A program made the position numbers and the translations under genes. A stretch of 21,000 nt of DNA, taken from NCBI GenBank assembly GCA_035505775.1, contig DATJQN010000361.1:1-21000 (forward strand), read 5' to 3'. Below, piece by piece: positions 16,301 through 21,000 of this stretch. Position 1 is the first letter of the stretch, and the number at the start of each line of letters is the position of its first letter. The notes below the pieces were generated by a model. The model saw only the letters and a list, made by a program, of their open reading frames with translations, was not told the DNA's origin and did no database searches. The stretch comes from JAJXZP01 sp035505775. GTDB taxonomy: Bacteria; Spirochaetota; Spirochaetia; Treponematales; Rectinemataceae.

Positions 16301-17746
16301 GAGGGCGGCCAGGGCAAACTCCGCCGCGCTGAAGTCGAGGGAGCGCGCGAAGGTTTCCAGGAAGGAGCCGCAGCCGGAGGAGCAGGCTTCGTTGAGGAGA
16401 ACCGAGGAGATGACGCCGTCCTTGACGCGGAGGAACTTCATGTCCTGTCCGCCGATGTCGAGCACGGCCTCGACGCCCGGGAGGAGGCGTTCCGCCGCGA
16501 CCGTATGGGCCACGGTCTCCACCTCGCCCTCGTCCGCGCAGAGGGCGGTCTTGACCAGGCCCTCGCCGTAGCCTGTGGCGCAGGCGCGGCCGATGACCGC
16601 CGCCGGGGGGAGGCGCCCGTAGGTTTCGCGAAGCGCGTCGACCAGTACGGACAGGGGGTGCCCGCCGTTGGCCGCGTAGTGGCTGTGGACGAGCCGTCCC
16701 CGCGCGTCTATCAGGGCGAGCTTGGAAGTGGTGGAACCCGCGTCGAGCCCCAGGAAAAGAGGGAGCTCCGGACCCTCGCCCGGGGCCAGCCGGGGCAGGG
16801 CGGAGCTGCCGTGACGCGCGACGAACTCGGCCCGCTCCGCCGTGCTGCCGAACAGGGGAGGGAGCCTGGGCGCCGCGCCTCCCGTGGCCTGGGCGCTGCG
16901 GGCGAGGAGGGCGAGCTCGGCGAGGCTCAGGGCGCGCGAACCGCGCCGCTCGGAGGCGGCGGAGCGCTCCTCCACCGAACAGAGCGCCGCGCCCAGGGCG
17001 ACGAAGAGCCGGCCGTCGGGGGGGACCAGCACCTCCTCGGCCTTGAGCTTCAGGGTGTCGGCAAAGCGCCGGCGGAGTTCGGGCAGGTAGTGCAGGGGGC
17101 CGCCGAGGAAGGCCACCCGGCCGCGGATGGGCCGGCCGCAGGCCAGGCCCGAGATGGTCTGGCTGACCACGGCCTGGAGGACCGAGGCCGCGACATCCTC
17201 GCGACGGGCCCCCTCGTTGATCAGGGGCTGGATGTCGGCCTTGGCGAAGACGCCGCAGCGGGCCGCGATCGGATAGACCGTGCCCGCCCGTTCGGCGAGC
17301 TCGTTGACGCCCGCGGCGTCGACACCGAGGAGTACGGCCATCTGGTCGATGAAGGCGCCCGTTCCACCGGCGCAGCTGCCGTTCATCCGCTGGTCGAGCT
17401 GCTCGCCGAAGTAGGTGATCTTGGCGTCCTCGCCGCCGAGCTCGACGGCGACCTCGGTGCCGGGGAGGTAGCGTTCCACCGCCCGTGCGCAGGCCACCAC
17501 TTCCTGCACGAAGGGCAGGTCGAGCCGGGCCGCCGCGCCGATGCCGGCCGATCCGGTGACGGCAGCGTCGATACCGAGCTCTCCGCCGAGCTCCTCGGCA
17601 GCCCGCTCGAGCATGCGCGCCAGGGTCGAGCTTATGTCCGAACGATGCCGCTCGTAGCTCCCGTGGAGGAGCCTGCCGCCCTCGCCGAGAGCCGCCAGCT
17701 TGATGGTCGTGGAGCCGACATCGATTCCCAGTCTGATGGCAGTCAT
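13313..17746 (-). CDS. Acyl-CoA dehydratase activase-like protein: two BadF/BcrA-type modules, DUF2229 and an HgdB-like C-terminus
   Basis: The 1,477-residue protein belongs to the giant 2-hydroxyacyl-CoA dehydratase activase-related family. Module 1 (about 5-260) has IDVGSTT, ELGGEDAKI and CAGGTGAF; module 2 (about 330-590) has LDAGSTT, DIGGQDMKF and ACSSGCGSF. These are the ASKHA ATPase motifs of HgdC/BadF proteins, which use ATP to drive electron transfer to dehydratases and benzoyl-CoA reductases. Each module has a cysteine pair 39 residues apart (C125/C164 and C455/C494), the likely ligands of a shared [4Fe-4S] cluster. Further Cys clusters lie at 616/619/623/647 and in the DUF2229 part (C762, C787, C801, C804). 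The C-terminal ~450 residues resemble dehydratase subunits. The true substrate is unknown, and no separate dehydratase subunit genes are nearby. The start has no Shine-Dalgarno sequence but has a -10 element seven bases upstream. Confidence 0.88.
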   Translation of the reverse strand: MTAIRLGIDVGSTTIKLAALGEGGRLLHGSYERHRSDISSTLARMLERAAEELGGELGIDAAVTGSAGIGAAARLDLPFVQEVVACARAVERYLPGTEVAVELGGEDAKITYFGEQLDQRMNGSCAGGTGAFIDQMAVLLGVDAAGVNELAERAGTVYPIAARCGVFAKADIQPLINEGARREDVAASVLQAVVSQTISGLACGRPIRGRVAFLGGPLHYLPELRRRFADTLKLKAEEVLVPPDGRLFVALGAALCSVEERSAASERRGSRALSLAELALLARSAQATGGAAPRLPPLFGSTAERAEFVARHGSSALPRLAPGEGPELPLFLGLDAGSTTSKLALIDARGRLVHSHYAANGGHPLSVLVDALRETYGRLPPAAVIGRACATGYGEGLVKTALCADEGEVETVAHTVAAERLLPGVEAVLDIGGQDMKFLRVKDGVISSVLLNEACSSGCGSFLETFARSLDFSAAEFALAALESDAPVDLGSRCTVFMNSRVKQSQKEGASPADISAGLAYSVIRNALQKVIRLRNPESVGRKVVVQGGTFASDAVLRAFELISGIRPVRPVETGLMGAYGAALIARSRWREGATSTVLGPDELGSFAYRAEPRRCPGCANACLLTITRFGSGSEEESRIHVTGNRCERGEILAVADFERGLTASAHTEAAAAAAPGAAADGDAPPDLYAWKYERLFRYRPLVAGRPGRGSVGIPRVLNIYENYPFWFTLFTELGFRVELSRRSSRSVYERGMDTIPSESACYPAKLAHGHAVSLVERGLRFIFYPCIPKEERFVEGSDNCFNCPIVTSYPEVLRNNVEAFRDGSVHYADPFLPLADPEAMKSRVVEELAAFSVTPEEAGRALTAAYRELANFRAELRAQGEAAVAWIERSGGHGIVLAGRPYHLDPEIHHGLPSLITALGMAVISEDSIAHLGQVERRLRVVDQWAYHSRLYAAASFVSMRDDLDLVQLISFGCGLDAVTADQVEEILGRTGKIYTGVKIDEHANLGAARIRLRSLAAAVGERRAAAVLARKPDPLRPRPLFTEEMRREYTILAPQMSPIHFRMIEHAFRYAGYRLDILPVAGAGALDEGLRSVNNDACYPSILVTGQLLEALKSGRYDPDRTAVLISQTGGGCRATNYIAFIRKALADSGLERVPVISLSAAALERNPGFRLGPSMLVRGLQALVYGDALMRLLYRTRPYEAVKGSADALVERWLLRCSEELRRPSFPRFARTLSAIVRDFDRLPLRDEARRPRIGVVGEILVKFHPDANGHIVETIEAEGGEAVVPDLYDFLLYSTYNGIFRHRKLGGSLKGELLSRLGIAALGLVRSPLTRALRRSSRFDAPPGIHELAAGVDGIVQLGNCTGEGWFLTAEMVELIRGGSSGIVCLQPFACLPNHVTGKGMLKELRRRYPAVPVSAIDFDPGASEVNQLNRLKLLMANARRGPRPAPEPAEDEESDLGAPGAPTPQGARTETA

Positions 17747-17753
17747 CGGGGGC

Positions 17754-17783
17754 AGGATACTACCGGGCAGGGCGGAGCGACAA
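17754..17783 (-). promoter_or_regulatory. Candidate start-proximal promoter of the activase-like gene
   Basis: On the minus strand, TTGTCG (17783-17778) is followed by an 18-base spacer and TATCCT (17759-17754), four of six matches each. The -10 ends seven bases before the ATG at 17746. The bases between are mostly C (GCCCCCG on the minus strand), so no ribosome-binding site is possible there. Confidence 0.4.
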
Positions 17784-17833
17784 GGCGCGGGAGCCGGGGA
17801 CTGCCGGCCTTTTCGGGTCCCCGTTTACCGTGC

Positions 17834-17839
17834 TACGCT
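17834..17839 (+). promoter_or_regulatory. Candidate -10 element of the ndk unit
   Basis: TACGCT lies about 18 bases before the ndk start codon. Transcription from it would start near 17846, leaving a ~12-base leader that holds GGAGGA (17849-17854). The -35 (TTTTCG, 17810-17815, at 18 bp) is weak. It shares the 111-bp divergent gap 17747-17857 with the activase promoter. Confidence 0.3.
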
Positions 17840-17857
17840 GGCATGAACGGAGGAACC

Positions 17858-18307
17858 ATGGCAATCGAACGCACCTTTTCCATGCTCAAGCCTGGTGTCG
17901 TCCAGCGGCGCCTGGTGGGAGAGATTCTCGCGCGCATCGAGCGGAAGGGCCTCCGGATCGTCGCGCTGAAGATGATGAACATCTCACGGGAGCTGGCCGA
18001 GACCCACTATGCCGAGCATCGCGAAAAGCCCTTCTTCGGGGAGCTGGTCGATTTCATCGTCTCCGGCCCGGTCGTCGCCATGGTGGTCGAGGCGGACGGC
18101 GCGGTATCGACGCTCCGCAAGCTTTGCGGGGCCACCAAGGCCGAGGAGGCGCTCCCGGGCACGATCCGGGGCGACTACGCCGAGCATACCGGGCTCAACG
18201 TGATCCACGCCTCCGACTCCACGGAGAGCGCCGAGCGCGAGATTGCCCTCTTCTTCGGCCCCAAGGACATCTACGAATGGAAGGACGGAAACGATGGTTG
18301 GATTTGA
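17858..18307 (+). CDS. ndk: Nucleoside diphosphate kinase
   Basis: The 149-residue protein is of normal family length and transfers the gamma-phosphate from ATP to other (d)NDPs through a phosphohistidine. Visible signatures are ERTFSMLKPGVV (K11), the PFF-ELVDFIVSGPVVAMV segment, LPGTIRGDYA and the active-site loop NVIHASDS with H117. ATG 17858 is chosen because GGAGGA lies three bases upstream. An in-frame ATG at 17843 would add MNGGT and would use the Shine-Dalgarno sequence as coding sequence, so it is less likely. The 3' end overlaps the M3 peptidase start by 14 bases, so the two are translationally linked. Confidence 0.97.
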   Translation: MAIERTFSMLKPGVVQRRLVGEILARIERKGLRIVALKMMNISRELAETHYAEHREKPFFGELVDFIVSGPVVAMVVEADGAVSTLRKLCGATKAEEALPGTIRGDYAEHTGLNVIHASDSTESAEREIALFFGPKDIYEWKDGNDGWI

Positions 18308-20138
18308 CGATTCGCGACGGGCGGCCCGGGATGCCGGCGCCGGGGCTGGGGAGCTCCTGCCCACCTGGGATCTTGACCCGATCTATCCCGGCTTCGACTC
18401 GGACCAGTACACGGGGGCCAAGCATCGCCTTGCCACCCTCAGCGCCAAGCTGACCGCCCATCTCTCTTCGCCGCCGCTGGACGGCTTCGCGGCCTGGCTC
18501 AAGCTGGCCCTGGAGCTCGAGGACGAGTCCGGCCGCCTCCTCGAGACGCTCGGCAGCTACGCCTACGCCTCCTATTCAGTCGCCACGCGCGACCCGACGC
18601 CCCTCGCCGAGATCAACGAGATCGAGGCGCTGAGTCTGCCGCTCAAGCGCGCCGAGGTCATGTTCCGGAACGTGCTGGCCTCCCGGCGGGAGGAGGTCGA
18701 GAGACTCATCTCCGGGGATCCGTCGATCGCGGCCTACGCCTTCCACCTGCGCGAGGAGATCTTCCTCCAGTCGAAGCAGATGGGCCCCGAGCTGGAGGAT
18801 CTCGCCGAGGATCTCCTCCGCTCCGGCGGCGACGCCTGGGGCAGGCTCCAGGAAGCGGTGTCGTCCAACGCGAGCATCGTGTGGGATGCGGCCACCGGCG
18901 GGCGGAAGACCCTGGTCGAGCTGAGGAACCTGGCCTATGAGGCCGACCGCGCCGTGCGGGAGAAAGCCTTCCGTCTCGAGCTCGAGCTGCTCAAACAGTC
19001 CGAACTGCCCCTCGCCGCCGCCCTCAACGGCGTCAAGGGTTTTGCGACCACGCTGAACAAGCGCAGGGGCTGGGACGGCGCGATCGAGAAGTCGATCAGG
19101 CAGGCGCGCATCACCCGCCCCACGCTCGACGCGCTCATCGGCGAGCTGGAGGCCTCGCTCCCCGCCTGGCGGCGCTATCTCAAGGCGAAAGCGAGCCTCC
19201 TCGGCCTGAAATCCTGCGCCTTCTACGACCTGTTCGCGCCGGTCGGAGGAGGAGGACGGAGCTACAGCTTCGCCCAGGCCCGGGAGTTCATCGTGGCCAA
19301 GTTCAGCGCCTTCGACCCGGGCATGGGAGCCTTCGCCGCGCGCGCCTTCGACGGACGGTGGCTGGACGCCCGGCCCCGCGAGGGGAAGGTCGGCGGCGCC
19401 TACTGCATCGACTTCCCCGAGGCCAGGGCGGCGCGGGTGCTCTGCAACTTCGACGGGAGCTTCTCGGGTGTGAGCACGATGGCCCACGAGCTCGGCCATG
19501 CCTGGCATGCCGAGGTCGTCCGGGGCCTCCCCTACGTGTACACGCAGTACCCCATGACCCTCGCGGAGACCGCCTCGATCTTCGCGGAGACGATCGTGTT
19601 CGAGGACGCTGTCCGCTCGGCCGGCGCGGAGGAGCGCCTCGGCCTCCTCGAGATGCATCTCCAGGACGCCTGCCAGGTCATCGTGGACATCCTCTCCAGA
19701 TATCGCTTCGAGCACGCGGTCTTCGAGCGCAGGGAGAAGGGGGAGCTGCCGCCCGAGGAGTTCTGCACGCTCATGCTCGACGCGCAGCGCTCGACCTACG
19801 GGGATGGTCTGGACGCCCAGGCCCTCCATCCCTACATGTGGGCGGTGAAGAGCCACTACTATTCGCCGGCGCTTTCGTTCTACAACTTCCCCTACGCCTT
19901 CGGACTCCTGTTCGGTACGGGGCTCTATGCGCGCTACGAAGCGGAGGGCCCCGGGTTCACCGAGAGCTACCGGCGCATTCTCAAGCGCACCGGCATGGCC
20001 TCCGCCGTCGAGGTGACGGCCGAGGCCGGATTCGACATCGAGACCGGCGATTTCTGGAGAAGCGGCATCGGGATATTCGAAAAACAGATCGCGGAGTTCG
20101 AAGCCCTGGTCGCCCGGGCCGGGTCCGCAGGGCGCTAG
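18294..20138 (+). CDS. pepF: M3 family oligoendopeptidase (PepF-like)
   Basis: This 614-residue protein is a cytoplasmic zinc metallopeptidase of family M3 that should cleave short peptides. The zinc site is HELGH with H398, E399 and H402, and the third ligand is E425 in MTLAETASIFAET. The N-terminal ~200 residues fit the oligopeptidase F helical domain (LPTWDLDPIYPGFDS at the start), and the C-terminal part has HPYMWAVKSHYYSP and NFPYAFG, as in PepF relatives. The start at ATG 18294 lies inside the end of ndk and has AAGGA eight bases upstream. The frame extends further upstream, but that part only shadows ndk. gpsA begins three bases after its stop, so these three genes look like one unit. 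The symbol is by family resemblance. Confidence 0.93.
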   Translation: MVGFDDSRRAARDAGAGAGELLPTWDLDPIYPGFDSDQYTGAKHRLATLSAKLTAHLSSPPLDGFAAWLKLALELEDESGRLLETLGSYAYASYSVATRDPTPLAEINEIEALSLPLKRAEVMFRNVLASRREEVERLISGDPSIAAYAFHLREEIFLQSKQMGPELEDLAEDLLRSGGDAWGRLQEAVSSNASIVWDAATGGRKTLVELRNLAYEADRAVREKAFRLELELLKQSELPLAAALNGVKGFATTLNKRRGWDGAIEKSIRQARITRPTLDALIGELEASLPAWRRYLKAKASLLGLKSCAFYDLFAPVGGGGRSYSFAQAREFIVAKFSAFDPGMGAFAARAFDGRWLDARPREGKVGGAYCIDFPEARAARVLCNFDGSFSGVSTMAHELGHAWHAEVVRGLPYVYTQYPMTLAETASIFAETIVFEDAVRSAGAEERLGLLEMHLQDACQVIVDILSRYRFEHAVFERREKGELPPEEFCTLMLDAQRSTYGDGLDAQALHPYMWAVKSHYYSPALSFYNFPYAFGLLFGTGLYARYEAEGPGFTESYRRILKRTGMASAVEVTAEAGFDIETGDFWRSGIGIFEKQIAEFEALVARAGSAGR

Positions 20139-20141
20139 GAC

Positions 20142-21000
20142 ATGGCGGAACGTATCGGCGTGATCGGAGCCGGCGCCTGGGGGACGGCCCTCGCCAAGGT
20201 GCTCGCAGAGTGCGGACACGAGGTGACGCTCTGGTGCCTGGAGGCCGAGGTCGCCGCGGGCATCAGGGAGCGGCGCGAGAACGCCCGCTATCTCCCGGGC
20301 GTGATCCTGCCCGATGCCGTCAGGCCGGAGACCGATCCGCTGGCCGCGGCGACGGGCAAGTCCGTCATCGTGCTGGCCGTGCCCTCGCCCTACCTCATGG
20401 GCATCGTGCGGCGGATCCTGAGCGCGTCCAATCTCATGGACGGCGAGTCGCTCGTGGTGGTCGTGACCAAGGGTTTCATGGCCGACGAGCGGGGCCCCCG
20501 CCTCATCCTCGAGACCCTCGAGGAGCGGCTCCCCGGGATCTACCGCGACAAGACCGTCTACCTCTCGGGCCCGAGCCACGCGGAAGAAGTGTCGAGGGGA
20601 CGCATCACGGGGCTCGCCGCGGCGAGCGGGAACGGACGCAATGCCATCCGTGTCCGCGAGCTCTTCAGGGGAAGCCGCGTGCTGGTCTTCCCCTCCCTCG
20701 ACACGACGGGGGTCCAGGTCTGCGCTGCGGCCAAGAACGTCGTCGCCATCGCCTTCGGCATGCTCGACGCCCTCGCGTCGACCTCGGCCTCCCCGAGTTC
20801 CGAGTTCGGCGACAACACGGAGTCCCTCCTCCTCGCCGCCGGCCTCAACGAGATGCAGGCCCTGGGGACGGCGCTCGGCGCCACCCATCCGGAGACCTTC
20901 ACCTCCATCGCGGGGGTCGGCGACCTGGACGTCACCTGCCGTTCCATCCACGGCCGCAACCGCCGCTTCGGGCGGGAGATCGTGGAGAAGGGTATTCTGG
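20142..21000 (+). CDS. gpsA: Glycerol-3-phosphate dehydrogenase [NAD(P)+], partial at the 3' end
   Basis: The first 286 residues are in the window; the family is usually 330-340 long. It reduces dihydroxyacetone phosphate to sn-glycerol 3-phosphate, the backbone for phospholipids. Motifs are the nucleotide-binding GAGAWGTA (residues 9-16), VVVVTKGF, SGPSHAEEV (from S142), AAKNVVAIAFG with the catalytic K198, VGDLDVTCRS (D261) and GRNRRFG (R272, N273). Compared with the E. coli enzyme, there is a short insertion between K198 and FGDNTES (ALASTSASPSSE). The start follows the pepF stop by three bases and has only a weak ribosome-binding site (TAGGA), so coupling to pepF is likely. Confidence 0.97.
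   Translation, partial: MAERIGVIGAGAWGTALAKVLAECGHEVTLWCLEAEVAAGIRERRENARYLPGVILPDAVRPETDPLAAATGKSVIVLAVPSPYLMGIVRRILSASNLMDGESLVVVVTKGFMADERGPRLILETLEERLPGIYRDKTVYLSGPSHAEEVSRGRITGLAAASGNGRNAIRVRELFRGSRVLVFPSLDTTGVQVCAAAKNVVAIAFGMLDALASTSASPSSEFGDNTESLLLAAGLNEMQALGTALGATHPETFTSIAGVGDLDVTCRSIHGRNRRFGREIVEKGIL

Noticed and set aside
15824..17857. Plus-strand open frame running into ndk, which could be read as a long N-terminal extension of nucleoside diphosphate kinase
   Set aside because: The ndk protein is complete at 149 residues from ATG 17858, with its own Shine-Dalgarno sequence. The upstream part is antisense to the activase gene and has no domain.
18576..20951. 791-codon minus-strand frame opposite pepF and gpsA
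   Set aside because: It crosses two conserved genes on the other strand and has no family motif.

Overview
The window is GC-rich bacterial chromosomal DNA. It is densely coded on both strands, with no tRNA, rRNA, insertion sequence, prophage or CRISPR array that I can recognise. Several features point, by inference, to an anaerobic or facultative member of the Spirochaetota: a very long acyl-CoA dehydratase activase-like protein with two activase modules, a DUF6765 gene followed by a small lipoprotein, lipoprotein signals that fit the loose spirochaetal lipobox, and a GpsA with a short extra segment before its FGDNTES motif. A 16S or marker-gene search on the parent contig would settle the taxonomy.

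Layout. (1) 1-657 is the 3' end of a penicillin-binding protein 1C gene, with a short in-frame Ala/Gly/Ser repeat. (2) 726-2090 encodes an exported alpha/beta hydrolase whose expected nucleophile serine is a threonine. (3) 4077-2126 on the minus strand is a two-gene unit: a DUF6765 protein and a predicted lipoprotein, joined by an ATGA overlap. (4) Divergent from it, 4242-7471 is a tightly coupled pair: a type 1 periplasmic-binding lipoprotein and a dCache sensor histidine kinase. (5) 8392-7472 (minus) is an ArgP-type LysR regulator, divergent from a small DUF2917 gene (8543-8824). (6) 8896-10560 encodes a UbiB/ABC1-family atypical kinase, and 10768-11754 a tandem-GAF protein. (7) 17746-11854 (minus) holds the 1,477-residue activase-like gene followed by a MocR-type regulator. 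(8) 17858-21000 is a housekeeping run: nucleoside diphosphate kinase, M3 oligopeptidase (pepF-like) and gpsA, the last cut by the window end.

Functional links. The binding lipoprotein and the kinase overlap by four bases and have no transporter permease beside them, which suggests a ligand-sensing unit rather than an uptake system. The activase and the MocR regulator are probably co-transcribed.

Regulation. At least five genes that begin transcription units have a TAnnnT-like or closely related -10 element ending only 6-7 bases before the ATG, a loose -35 at 17-18 bp spacing, and no good Shine-Dalgarno sequence. This suggests leaderless mRNAs. Genes inside units, and a few others, carry ordinary GGAG-type sites. 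No hairpin followed by a clear T-tract was seen at any gene end.
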